A stretch of 64,000 bases of DNA, taken from contig VMSX01000030.1 of assembly GCA_013791905.1 (NCBI GenBank), forward strand, positions 1 through 64,000, written 5' to 3'. Position 1 is the first letter of the stretch, and each line of letters begins with the position of its first letter. Positions 18,532 through 27,047 of this stretch are shown piece after piece. Both the position numbers and the translations under genes were made by a program. Source of the DNA: Rhodocyclaceae bacterium (GTDB taxonomy: Bacteria > Pseudomonadota > Gammaproteobacteria > Burkholderiales > Rhodocyclaceae). Below the pieces are notes generated by a model, which searched no databases, was not told the DNA's origin, and saw only the letters and a program-made list of their open reading frames with translations.

Positions 18532-21423
18532 TCATTGAATCTTGTGGTCTGCCGCATCGGGTTCGCCCAGTTGCACAATGATCTGGTCGCGTGCCGCGTT
18601 GCGCAACTGCAGCGCAGCTTGCCAATTGTCACGATTGTCCTGCTTGTCCTGCGCGGTCAGCGGTGCGCCGACCAGTGCCTGCAGGCTGCTGTGATGCGGT
18701 CGCAGGGAATCGCCGGGCAGCAGGGCGCGGGTGCCGGTCAGCGTGATCGGCACCACCGCTGCACCGGTGTTGGCGGCGATGAGGAAGGCGCCCATGCGAA
18801 ACGGCAGCAAGCCCGGCTCGCTGCGGAAGGTGCCTTCGGGGAAGAAGATCAGCGACTCGCCGTTGCGCACCCGCGCCTCCACCGTGCGGGTGTCCTCGAC
18901 GCCGCGCGCGCCGTCGAAGCGTTCGACGAAAGCACAGCCGAGCCGGCGCAGGGGGATGGCGGCGAAGGGGTTTTTCAGCAACTCCTGTTTGCCGACATAG
19001 GCGAAGCGGGGCGGCAACACGGCGGTGAGGATCAGTCCATCCAGATAGCTGGCGTGGTTGGCTACGATGAGCAGGGGCTTGTTGCCGGCAAGATGCTGAA
19101 CGCCGTCGACTCTGGGGCTCAGTCCGGTCAGCGTCAGGGCCAGACGCGCGCAGGTTTTGGCGATGTGTCGGCGCAGCGTCAGCGTCGGGGCGAGGGCGAT
19201 CAAAATCCAGGCAATTGGAACGAGGGTGGCGAATACCGCCCAGGCCCAGAGGCTCCACAAGCGGCTCGCGGCCCGGCCAAAGGTGCGCCCGATTTGCGCT
19301 TTGACGCCGACCCAGGCCAGCCGCAGCATTTGCTGCCAGGGCGCGCGCTGGGTGCTGCTGTCGCTCAGTTCGCCACGTTCGTAAAGTTCTCGGCAGGCGG
19401 CGCGGCGAATTTTGCCGCTGGAGGTTTTCAGCACGCTGCGTGGCGGCGCCAGCACGATGTCGTCGGCCGGCAGGCCGATCAGGTCGACCGCGAGCCGGTT
19501 GATTTCCGTCTGTATGCGTTCCCGTGCCGTGCTGTCCCTTTCGATTGTTTCGGCCAGCACTATCAGCCGTTCGCTGCCGGTGCGCGGGTCGGTCGCGGGG
19601 AACACCGCCACGCCGCCACGCCGCACGCCATCGACATGGGAGGCGGCTTCTTCGAGTTCCTGCGGATAGATGTTGTGCCCGCCGCGAATGATGATGTCCT
19701 TTTCGCGGCCAGTCAGATACAACTCGCCGGCAGCGAGATAGCCGAGGTCGCCGGTGTTCAGCCAGTCGCCATCAATCAGCTTCTTTGTTGCATCCGGGTT
19801 GCGGTAATAGCCGCTGGTGGCGGATGGGCCGCGAAACTGCACGCGTCCTTGCGTGCGCTCGGGCTGTTCGCGGCCGTTGGCATCGACGATGCGCAGTTCA
19901 TGGTCGGGCAACACGCGGCCGCAGGTGACAATGCGTTGCGTGTTAGTTGCATCGCCATGCACCGGCCGGGCGATGCCTTCGGCCGACAGGCTGTGGCGAT
20001 CCACGCAGTCGATCAGCGGACCGCGTCCGAGCGGCGGGAATGCCAGGCCGACCGAGGACTCCGCCAACCCATATACCGGAGTCATGGCTGTTGGGTTGAA
20101 GCCATATTGGGCGCAACGCGCGGCGAAGCGCGTGAGGGTTTCCGGGCTGACCGGTTCGGCGCCGTTGTAGGCAAGCCGCCAGCAGGACAGGTCCAGCCCC
20201 GCGAGATCGCGTTCGTCGAGCTTGTTGGCGCACATCTCGTAGGCGAAGTTGGGCGCCGCCGAAACGGTGGCGCGATGGCGGTGGATGGTGGCGAGCCAGC
20301 GCTGCGGCCGGGCAAGAAAGGCCAGCGGCGACATCAGCACGAGTTGGAAGCCGAGGGTCAGGCTGCCCAGGCAGGCGCCGATCAGGCCCATGTCATGGTA
20401 GAGCGGCAGCCAGGAAACGAAGATGTCTTCGGCGGTGACCCCTGAAGCCAGCTCCATGGCGCGCAGGTTGGCAAGCAGGTTGGCATGGGTCAGCACCACG
20501 CCCTTGGGGTTGCCGGTGCTGCCGGAGGTGTATTGCAGGAAGGCGATGTCATCTGCCTTCAACTGCGGCAAGGGGAAAATAGGGGTCAGACCCCGATTTT
20601 GAGATTCATTAAATTGGGGTCTGACCCCTATTTCTTTGCCTATTTCTTTGGACAGGTCCGCCGGGGTTGCCACCAGCCGCAGCGTGGCGCATTGTGCGGA
20701 GAGCAGATGGCCGAGCAGTTTGGCGCGCGGGTCGGTGACGAGCACGGCAGCCTCGGCATTGGCGACGATGCCGGCGATGCGGCGCATGTGGTCTTCGAGT
20801 TGCGAGGGACGCGCCGGCGGATACAGCGGCACGGGCACGCAGCCAGAGTACAGCGCGCCGTAGAAGGCGGCGAAAAACTCGCGCCCGGTGGGCAGCATGA
20901 TGGCGATGCGATCACCCGGTTGCACACCCTTTTCGAGCAGGCCGGCCGCCAGTGAGTGCGCCTCTGCCTGCAGCGTGCGATAGCTGATGTCGGCGCTGTG
21001 TTCTTCCTCGCCATACAGAGTGATATGTACCCGATCGCCATGCCGGTCGACATGCCAGTCGAGCATTTCGGTCAGGGTGGCGATGGTTTCCGGCGGATGT
21101 TCGACGGGAGTAAAAGTCGGCGCTGGCAGGACGGCGTCAGGGGCAGATTTATCAGCATGGGTCGTGCTGCCCATCTGCTGCAACAGGTCACGCGGCGTTT
21201 CGGCTTCGGCGAACGCCGCCTCGGCCAATTTCACGCCCAGATCTCGTTCGATGCGGGCGAGCAGCTCTACGCGCGCCAGGCTGTCGAGGCCGAAATCGCG
21301 CTCCAGCGCATGGTCGAGCCCCAGGCTTGCCAGTTGTCGCGCCCCAGGACGCATCTCCTGGGAAAGCGTGCGAACGATGTCGAGCAGTCGTGCGGCGTCG
21401 GTCGGTGTAGCTGGATCGCTCAT
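18532..21423 (-). CDS. ACP / acyl-AMP ligase / PlsC acyltransferase fusion
   Basis: Three-domain protein (963 residues). Residues about 10-85: acyl carrier domain with DFGLDSLARVEL (Ser is the phosphopantetheine site). About 120-680: AMP-forming acyl ligase with YTSGSTGNPKGV, VYGLAES, TGDLGYL and the Lys region SSGKIRR. About 770-940: PlsC acyltransferase with NHASYLDG (HX4D) and FFPEGTFRSE. It could activate a fatty acid, hold it on its own carrier and transfer it to a lysolipid, like Aas with reversed order. Two repeats are read in frame: a short A copy near residue 98 and a REPIN-like element near 264-282. Start overlaps the MFS stop (ATGA). Confidence 0.9.
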   Translation of the reverse strand: MSDPATPTDAARLLDIVRTLSQEMRPGARQLASLGLDHALERDFGLDSLARVELLARIERDLGVKLAEAAFAEAETPRDLLQQMGSTTHADKSAPDAVLPAPTFTPVEHPPETIATLTEMLDWHVDRHGDRVHITLYGEEEHSADISYRTLQAEAHSLAAGLLEKGVQPGDRIAIMLPTGREFFAAFYGALYSGCVPVPLYPPARPSQLEDHMRRIAGIVANAEAAVLVTDPRAKLLGHLLSAQCATLRLVATPADLSKEIGKEIGVRPQFNESQNRGLTPIFPLPQLKADDIAFLQYTSGSTGNPKGVVLTHANLLANLRAMELASGVTAEDIFVSWLPLYHDMGLIGACLGSLTLGFQLVLMSPLAFLARPQRWLATIHRHRATVSAAPNFAYEMCANKLDERDLAGLDLSCWRLAYNGAEPVSPETLTRFAARCAQYGFNPTAMTPVYGLAESSVGLAFPPLGRGPLIDCVDRHSLSAEGIARPVHGDATNTQRIVTCGRVLPDHELRIVDANGREQPERTQGRVQFRGPSATSGYYRNPDATKKLIDGDWLNTGDLGYLAAGELYLTGREKDIIIRGGHNIYPQELEEAASHVDGVRRGGVAVFPATDPRTGSERLIVLAETIERDSTARERIQTEINRLAVDLIGLPADDIVLAPPRSVLKTSSGKIRRAACRELYERGELSDSSTQRAPWQQMLRLAWVGVKAQIGRTFGRAASRLWSLWAWAVFATLVPIAWILIALAPTLTLRRHIAKTCARLALTLTGLSPRVDGVQHLAGNKPLLIVANHASYLDGLILTAVLPPRFAYVGKQELLKNPFAAIPLRRLGCAFVERFDGARGVEDTRTVEARVRNGESLIFFPEGTFRSEPGLLPFRMGAFLIAANTGAAVVPITLTGTRALLPGDSLRPHHSSLQALVGAPLTAQDKQDNRDNWQAALQLRNAARDQIIVQLGEPDAADHKIQ
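20578..20633. repeat. REPIN-like element inside the acyl-ligase gene
   Basis: Arms of 23 nt (20578-20600, 20611-20633; AAATAGGGGTCAGACCCC core) with one mismatch, around a 10-nt centre. Each arm is itself built on GGGGTCAGACCCC. In frame, encoding R-P-Q-F-N-E-S-Q-N-R-G-L-T-P-I between the two halves of the ligase N-terminal domain. Confidence 0.88.
21110..21136 (+). repeat. short A repeat inside the acyl-ligase gene
   Basis: GTAAAAGTCGGCGCTGGCAG then GACGGCG; the gene reads the complement as D-A-V-L-P-A-P-T-F-T, in the linker between carrier and ligase domains. Confidence 0.85.
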
Positions 21424-22790
21424 GGCCGCGATGCTACCGCGTCAAGCCGCGCCGCGCGCAGCGCCGCGCGGCGACCCCGCAGCACATTTACGCCGAAGAG
21501 CAGTAACAGTCCGACAACGAAATAACTGCCGGTCAGCAGCAGGGCGCTGCGGTGATCGCCGCCGCTCACCCAGGTGGCGATGCCGTAGGTCATTGGCCCG
21601 GCAATGGAAGAGAGCTTGACCGACAAGCCCCAGAAGCCATAGAACTCCGCCAGCCGGGACGGCGGCGCCAGCAGGCCGACCAGTGCGCGCCCGGCGGATT
21701 GTGATGCGCCCAGGCACAGGCCGGCGAGATTCGCCGCCACCCAGAACAGTGTTGGGCCTTCTGCGAGGAGCGGCGCTGCCCAGAGGAGCAGGATGGTGGC
21801 GATCCAGCCGATCAGCGTCAGCGCAATGGTGCGCACATGGCCGATGCGATCCTGCACATGGCCGAACAGGAATGCGCCGACGGCCGCCGTTATGTTGACG
21901 GCAAAAATCAGCAGCAAGGTCTCGCGCGTGCTGAAGCCCATCGCCTGGCTGGCATAGATGGCGGCCAGGGTGATGACGGCCTGGATGCCAGCCTGATAAA
22001 ACAGGCTGCACAGCAGGAAGCGCGCGAGATCCCTGAATTGCCGCAGGTGGAGCAGGGTTTGCCGCACTTCCCGCCAGGCCGCCTGCAGTGGTAGCGAAAT
22101 AGGGGACAGACCCCGATTTTGAGATTCATAAAATTGGGATCTGTCCCCCATTTCTTTGTGTGGCACGCCGCGCTCGCGCAGCAGCAGAAAGGTCGGCAGG
22201 CTGGCCAGCGCGAAGATTCCGGCGGTGATCAGCATCGTCACCGGCACGTATTCGCTGGCGCTGTGGCCGTGTGCCTCTGCCCAGGTGACATAGACCAGGC
22301 AAAGGCCGAGGGTGAACAATCCGCCGAGATAGCCGAGGCTCCAGCCCCAGCCCGACACCCGGCCGAGGGCGCGAGTCTTGGCGAGCTCCGGCAGGAATGC
22401 CGCAATCAGGTTTTCGCCGCTGCCGAAAAAGAAGTTTGAGGCGATGACGCAGAGGATCGCGAGCCACAGCAGCTCCGGCTGGGCAAACCAGAGCAGGGCG
22501 GTAAACAGGACGCAGCCTACTGTGGTGATGGCCAGCAGCTTTTTCCTGGCCGCGTGCTGGTCGGCATAGGCGCCGACCAACGGGGCGCTCAGCACGATCA
22601 GCGCATACGAGACAGACAGTGCAGTGGTCCAGGCGAAGGTGGCCCACGGTGCATTGCCGGCGACCACCGCGACGAAGTAGGCGTTGAACAGTGCGGTGAT
22701 GATGACGGTGGTGTAGCCGGAATTGGCGAAGTCGTACATCGCCCAGGCCCACAGTTCGCGGGGCCTGACACCGTCCTGCAAGGCATCCAT
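21420..22790 (-). CDS. UMF1/Atg22-like MFS transporter
   Basis: About 456 residues, 12 membrane helices, opening with ELWAWAMYDFANSGYTTVIITALF, the UMF1 family start. By position next to the ACP-ligase-acyltransferase gene it may flip or import a lysolipid, as LplT does for Aas; that is inference. I chose the ATG at 22790, overlapping the ceramidase stop as TGATG; an ATG at 22796 is the alternative, and residues further upstream are antisense-like. A REPIN-like element is read in frame in the central cytoplasmic loop after ERGVPHKE. Confidence 0.87.
   Translation of the reverse strand: MDALQDGVRPRELWAWAMYDFANSGYTTVIITALFNAYFVAVVAGNAPWATFAWTTALSVSYALIVLSAPLVGAYADQHAARKKLLAITTVGCVLFTALLWFAQPELLWLAILCVIASNFFFGSGENLIAAFLPELAKTRALGRVSGWGWSLGYLGGLFTLGLCLVYVTWAEAHGHSASEYVPVTMLITAGIFALASLPTFLLLRERGVPHKEMGDRSQFYESQNRGLSPISLPLQAAWREVRQTLLHLRQFRDLARFLLCSLFYQAGIQAVITLAAIYASQAMGFSTRETLLLIFAVNITAAVGAFLFGHVQDRIGHVRTIALTLIGWIATILLLWAAPLLAEGPTLFWVAANLAGLCLGASQSAGRALVGLLAPPSRLAEFYGFWGLSVKLSSIAGPMTYGIATWVSGGDHRSALLLTGSYFVVGLLLLFGVNVLRGRRAALRAARLDAVASRP
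22097..22153. repeat. REPIN-like element inside the MFS gene
   Basis: Second copy of the element at 20578, slightly diverged (AAATAGGGGACAGACCCC and GGGATCTGTCCCCCATTT). Same strand and same reading frame, encoding D-R-S-Q-F-Y-E-S-Q-N-R-G-L-S-P-I in a loop. Confidence 0.87.
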
Positions 22791-23554
22791 CACCATGGCC
22801 GCCGTTGCTGCAGGTAGCGCATCACCCCGTACGCCGCCAGCGCGGCGACGACATGCTTCAGCGTGTGGCCGCTGACGAACCCGCCGGTCAGGGCAAATAC
22901 CTGACGGTCGGTGTAATCGAACAGCAAGGCCAGCAGATACAGCCCGATGACCAGAAGAATATGCCAGCCCTTGCTGTAACGCGGCGGATACAGCCACAGC
23001 AGCAGCGGGATGAGCAGGATCGGCACGACCTGCACCAGGGCGTAGAAGCGCAGATCACCCGCGCCCTGTGTTTCGCTCCAGTACCACCAGCCGATCCCGC
23101 CCAGTGCCGCGACGAGCAGCAAAGGCAGCATGAGGAACGCGGTAGCGAGGCTGATCCGTTCGGCCAGGATTGCCGCGAACCAGGCCATGAAGGCCACGGC
23201 AATCGCCGCCCGATCCCAGGCCAGCCCGGCATGGTCCGGGGCGAGGTGGTAATAGCCCGAGGCGAAGCCGATGAGGACGACCGCCGCGAAGAACAGTTTG
23301 TAGAAGATGGCCTCATGCTGGTTGATGAAGGCGCGCCGTGCCGTTCCGCCACGGAGGAACAGCAAACCAATCACGCCGGCCAGGATGAACAGGCCGTTGG
23401 AGACGGTGTCGAGGCAGTTGGACAGGATGAAGCAGGCGCGCTGGTCGGCGAAATCGTGGTACTGCAAGGGTTGGGCGACGGGGGGCAGCGCCAGGGCCAG
23501 TCCAAGCAGAAGCGCCGCCAGCAGCCAGGGCGCAAGTGTGCGCAAGGTGCTCAT
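22790..23554 (-). CDS. ceramidase-superfamily (CREST) membrane protein
   Basis: About 254 residues with seven predicted helices. Signature groups: YHDFADQRACFILSNCLDTVSN, SGYYHLAPDHAGLAWDR, and SGHTLKHVVAA near the end, carrying the Asp/His set that binds Zn in alkaline ceramidase and adipoQ-receptor relatives. It should hydrolyse an amide or ester bond in a membrane lipid; the substrate is unproven. Start at 23554 overlaps the upstream stop (ATGA). Confidence 0.87.
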   Translation of the reverse strand: MSTLRTLAPWLLAALLLGLALALPPVAQPLQYHDFADQRACFILSNCLDTVSNGLFILAGVIGLLFLRGGTARRAFINQHEAIFYKLFFAAVVLIGFASGYYHLAPDHAGLAWDRAAIAVAFMAWFAAILAERISLATAFLMLPLLLVAALGGIGWWYWSETQGAGDLRFYALVQVVPILLIPLLLWLYPPRYSKGWHILLVIGLYLLALLFDYTDRQVFALTGGFVSGHTLKHVVAALAAYGVMRYLQQRRPW

Positions 23555-24714
23555 GGCGCTGTAGGGGCTGGCTGTCGTTCCGCCAGCAGCATATCGATCA
23601 CCCGCCACAGTTTCCACATATCTGGAAGGTCTTCGCTCCAGAACCGCCAGGAGAACAGGGTGGAAAACTTCAGATCGACATGGCCGAGCACGCGATTGAT
23701 GAGAAATACCTCTGTCAGGCCCTGTGGCGCGGCGGCGGCCAGCGCCAGGCTTTCCGGGTAGGGAATGAGATTGTCGTTCTTGCCGTGCACCAAAATGAGT
23801 CTGGCCTGCAGGGATTTCAGATCGTAGCGGGCGAGATTCAGTCGTTCCATATCGGCACGCATGGCAGCCGGCAGATCTGCCAGCAGTTCGGCAAAGCGCG
23901 CGGGATCGGTGTTGGCGGCCAGAGCGTAGGCGGCCTGGGCGCCACGACTCAATGCGGCGGCGAGCGGATTCAGATCGGCGGCGGGGTCAGTCATGCGCAA
24001 CGCTACCATCCGGTCGAAGATGCCGCGATCACTGTTGTCCTCCAGATAGGGCAGGCTGGCGTAGAGCAACACCATCTTGCCGGTGTCGTCCGGGGTCATG
24101 CGCTGCCATTGACCGTCATGCTCGAACCATCCAGTAGTGAAGAAGCGCATTGCGCGCGGCAGGTCATGATAGCCGCCGACGCCGATGATGTAGCGCACCT
24201 GTGCGCGGATGTCGGGCTCCAGCGCGGCGAGCACCGCCGGGCCGACGGCATAGCTGAAGGCGAACATGCCGGCGCGCCCTGCGGGAGCCAGTTCCGGGCG
24301 GCTGCTCAGATAAATGAAGGCATCGGAGATTTCGCGGGAGTCTGCCGGGCGGATGTGCAGCGCGCGAAAGCCGCGCAGGTCCGGCGCCAGCACCGCGAAG
24401 CCGGCGCGCGCCAGGGTGGTGGCGAAGCTCACCAGGCGCGGATCGTCATTGCCCAGCGGCACCGCGCCGGGTATGGCGACGATGGCGGCGCGGATGTTTT
24501 TCGGCACATATAAGTCGCCGCGCCGTTCCCGCCCATCCACCGTATAGGTGATGGATTGCCGCACTGGCGCAGCGGTGGTTTCCTTGAGCCGTGATGCGCC
24601 CTGATCGGCGGCGATGTCCTGCAACACCAGCGCGGCCTCGTAGTGCCGCACCGGCGCGCAAGCTGTCAGCAAAACCAGCAACAGCAGAAAGGGAAACGTC
24701 AGCGGCCGCAGCAT
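23551..24714 (-). CDS. alpha/beta hydrolase lipoprotein
   Basis: 387 residues. The N-terminus has a lipobox, LLTAC at residues 15-19, so the mature protein would be lipid-anchored at Cys19. Hydrolase landmarks: a GxSxx-like AFSYAVG (nucleophile Ser), HGKNDNLIPY (acid), and VLGHVDLKF (His). It lacks the classic GxSxG, so catalysis is likely but unproven. It heads the ceramidase-MFS-ligase block, 17 bp after the beta-CASP nuclease gene. Substrate possibly lipid, from context. Confidence 0.78.
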   Translation of the reverse strand: MLRPLTFPFLLLLVLLTACAPVRHYEAALVLQDIAADQGASRLKETTAAPVRQSITYTVDGRERRGDLYVPKNIRAAIVAIPGAVPLGNDDPRLVSFATTLARAGFAVLAPDLRGFRALHIRPADSREISDAFIYLSSRPELAPAGRAGMFAFSYAVGPAVLAALEPDIRAQVRYIIGVGGYHDLPRAMRFFTTGWFEHDGQWQRMTPDDTGKMVLLYASLPYLEDNSDRGIFDRMVALRMTDPAADLNPLAAALSRGAQAAYALAANTDPARFAELLADLPAAMRADMERLNLARYDLKSLQARLILVHGKNDNLIPYPESLALAAAAPQGLTEVFLINRVLGHVDLKFSTLFSWRFWSEDLPDMWKLWRVIDMLLAERQPAPTAP

Positions 24715-24731
24715 GCCGATGGGCTGCGGGT

Positions 24732-26147
24732 TCAGGACAGGGTGACGCTTTGTCCGGCCTGCGGCGCTTCTACCTGCCAGCCAAGCTTCTCCTTGATCAG
24801 GGCGGTAAAGCCAAGCGCGGTATCTTCTTCGCCATGGACCACAAAGGTGCGCTGCGGCGGCTTGCTGAAGTGGCCCAGCCAGTTCAACAGCGCGGCCTGG
24901 TCAGCGTGGGCGGAGAGGCCGCCCAGTGTGTACAGGTCGGCCCTGACCGGCACTTCCTCGCCCCAGAAGCGCACCCGCTTGGCGCCATCCACCAGCCTGC
25001 GCCCCAGGGTGCCAGCCGCCTGAAAACCGGTGATGAGAATCGTCGACTCGCGGCGCGGCAGATTTTCGCGCAGGTGGTATTTGATGCGCCCGGCATCGCA
25101 CATGCCGCTGGCGGAAATGATTACCGCGCCGCCCTTGATCTTGTTGAGCGCCATCGACTCTTCGACGTCCTCGACAAAGGCCAGCTTGCGGAAATGTTCA
25201 GTGCCGCCATGCTTGCCCATCAGTGCGTGGGTTTCCGGGTCCAGCAGCGCCATGTGTTTGTAAGTGACCTCGGTGGCGGCGGTCGCCATCGGGGAGTCGA
25301 CGTAGACGCTGAGCTTGGGTATCCGCCCCTGCCGGGTCAGTTCGGCCAGCAGGTAGAGCATGTCCTGCGTGCGCCCGACGGCGAAGGCCGGAACGATGAG
25401 GTTGCCGCCCTTCTTCTCGATGGTGTCGTTGACCGCCTGCGTCAGTTCATCCTCGGTGTCCGACATGCTCTTGTGCAGCCGGTTGCCGTAGGTCGATTCC
25501 ACCACCAGCCAGTCGGCATTGGTGATCGGCGTGGGGTCACGCACCAGGGGCCGCGCCGGTTGCCCCAGATCGCCGGAAAACACGATCTTGCGCTGCTGCG
25601 CGCCCTTGCCCACCCAAACTTCTGCGATGGCCGAACCCAGGATATGCCCGGCGTCGCGGAAGCTGCAGCGCACCGCAGTATGCGGGTTAATTTCCGTATC
25701 GTAATCCACGGGATGCAGACGTTTCAGGCAGGTACGCGCCTGCTCGACGGTGTACAGCGGGGCGATTTCATTGCGGGCGTTTTTCGATGGTTTCCGGGTT
25801 TTGAACCGTCGGTAGTTTTCACGCTCCGCCTCCTTTTCCTGAATGTGTCCGGCATCCGGCAGCATCACGCCCAACAGGTCGCAGGTGGCGCGGGTGGCAT
25901 AAATCGGACCCTTGAAGCCGAGGGCGACGAGGCGGGGCAACAGGCCGGAATGGTCGATGTGGGCGTGGGTGAGAATCACGAAATCAATCGATTCCGGGTC
26001 GAAGCCGAAGGCATGGTGGTTCTTGGCGCGCGCTTCGCGCCCGCCCTGAAACATGCCGCAATCCACCAGAAAACGGAATCCGTCAGCTTCAATCAGATAG
26101 CTGGAACCGGTGACTTCGCGTGCTGCGCCGAGAAAGCTGAGATTCAT
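24732..26147 (-). CDS. metallo-beta-lactamase/beta-CASP nuclease
   Basis: 471-residue RNA-processing-type nuclease. MBL core: HAHIDHSG (metal ligands) near residues 61-68, later GHILGS and SGDLG. Beta-CASP region: VPAFAVGRTQD, SASGMCDAGR, and GLSAHADQ near 410. The closest named relatives are CPSF-73/YSH1-like exonucleases of bacteria. It follows slipin by 27 bp. Substrate RNA unknown. Confidence 0.9.
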   Translation of the reverse strand: MNLSFLGAAREVTGSSYLIEADGFRFLVDCGMFQGGREARAKNHHAFGFDPESIDFVILTHAHIDHSGLLPRLVALGFKGPIYATRATCDLLGVMLPDAGHIQEKEAERENYRRFKTRKPSKNARNEIAPLYTVEQARTCLKRLHPVDYDTEINPHTAVRCSFRDAGHILGSAIAEVWVGKGAQQRKIVFSGDLGQPARPLVRDPTPITNADWLVVESTYGNRLHKSMSDTEDELTQAVNDTIEKKGGNLIVPAFAVGRTQDMLYLLAELTRQGRIPKLSVYVDSPMATAATEVTYKHMALLDPETHALMGKHGGTEHFRKLAFVEDVEESMALNKIKGGAVIISASGMCDAGRIKYHLRENLPRRESTILITGFQAAGTLGRRLVDGAKRVRFWGEEVPVRADLYTLGGLSAHADQAALLNWLGHFSKPPQRTFVVHGEEDTALGFTALIKEKLGWQVEAPQAGQSVTLS

Positions 26148-26174
26148 TGCGTTTGGCTCCTGTAAGGTTGCGTG

Positions 26175-26936
26175 TCAAACATTGCCATCCGGTGCTTTCT
26201 TGCGCAGCAGGTCCAAGAATTCGCCCGGTAACGGGAAAACGATGGTGTTGGTCTTGTCGCCGGCAATGGCGGCAAGTGTTTGCAGATAGCGCAACTGCAT
26301 GGCCTGCGGCTGGCGCGCGAGAATTTCCGCCGCCGCCAGCAGCTTCTCCGAAGCCTGTAGTTCACCCTCGGCGTGGATCACCTTGGCGCGGCGCTCGCGT
26401 TCTGCTTCGGCTTGTTTGGCGATGGCGCGCACCATGGATTCGTCGATGTCCAGGTGCTTGATTTCGACGTTGGAGACCTTGATGCCCCAGGCGTCGGTCT
26501 GGGCGTCCAGGGCCTGCTGGATGTCCACATTGAGGGTCTCGCGCTCGGCCAGCATCTCGTCCAGTTCATGCTTGCCGAGCACCGAACGCAGGGTGGTCTG
26601 GGCGAGCTGGCTGGTGGCGTTGATGTAGTCCTCGACCTGCAGGATCGACTTGGCTGGATCGACGACGCGGAAATACACCACCGCATTCACCTTCACCGAG
26701 ACGTTGTCGCGCGAGATCACGTCCTGGCTGGGCACGTCGAACACCACCGTGCGCAGGTCCACCCGCACCATTTGCTGGATGCCCGGCAGCACGACGATCA
26801 GCCCCGGTCCCTTCACCTTCCAGAAACGGCCGAGCATGAACACGATGCCGCGTTCATATTCGCGCAGGATGCGAAAACTGTACGCCAGCAGCGCCAGAAC
26901 CAGTAACGGTAAAGTAATCCAGCCGAGATCAAACAT
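26175..26936 (-). CDS. slipin (stomatin-like SPFH protein)
   Basis: 253 residues: one N-terminal membrane helix ([17 protein letters not shown]), then an SPFH/band-7 domain ([20 protein letters not shown] to VEDYINATS), and a coiled C-terminus rich in EAERERRAK. Such proteins oligomerise in membrane microdomains and usually pair with NfeD, as here, where nfeD lies just upstream. Start at 26936 with GGAGGAAC; that ribosome site lies in the arm of a repeat hairpin and may be occluded by the CCTCC arm. Confidence 0.93.
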   Translation of the reverse strand: MFDLGWITLPLLVLALLAYSFRILREYERGIVFMLGRFWKVKGPGLIVVLPGIQQMVRVDLRTVVFDVPSQDVISRDNVSVKVNAVVYFRVVDPAKSILQVEDYINATSQLAQTTLRSVLGKHELDEMLAERETLNVDIQQALDAQTDAWGIKVSNVEIKHLDIDESMVRAIAKQAEAERERRAKVIHAEGELQASEKLLAAAEILARQPQAMQLRYLQTLAAIAGDKTNTIVFPLPGEFLDLLRKKAPDGNV

Positions 26937-26939
26937 GAT

Positions 26940-27047
26940 GTTCCTCCGTAGGGCCGCCCCAAGGAGGAACGGCCAAAACATGGAGCGGGCGCAGCCCGCG
27001 AACAACCGTCACCCCCATCCTTGGGAAGGGGGTTGGGGGGATGGGGG
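26940..27047 (-). repeat. three-hairpin element, copy 3 (nfeD-slipin gap)
   Basis: Fills the gap from the nfeD stop to the slipin ribosome site. Terminal hairpin on the minus strand: GTTCCTCC, loop TTGGGGCGGCCCTAC, GGAGGAAC (arms 26963-26970 and 26940-26947). The second arm is the Shine-Dalgarno 4 nt before ATG. Body nearly identical to the copy at 17900. Confidence 0.88.

Noticed and set aside
18520-20445. 641-codon plus-strand frame
   Set aside because: Antisense shadow of the acyl-ligase fusion.
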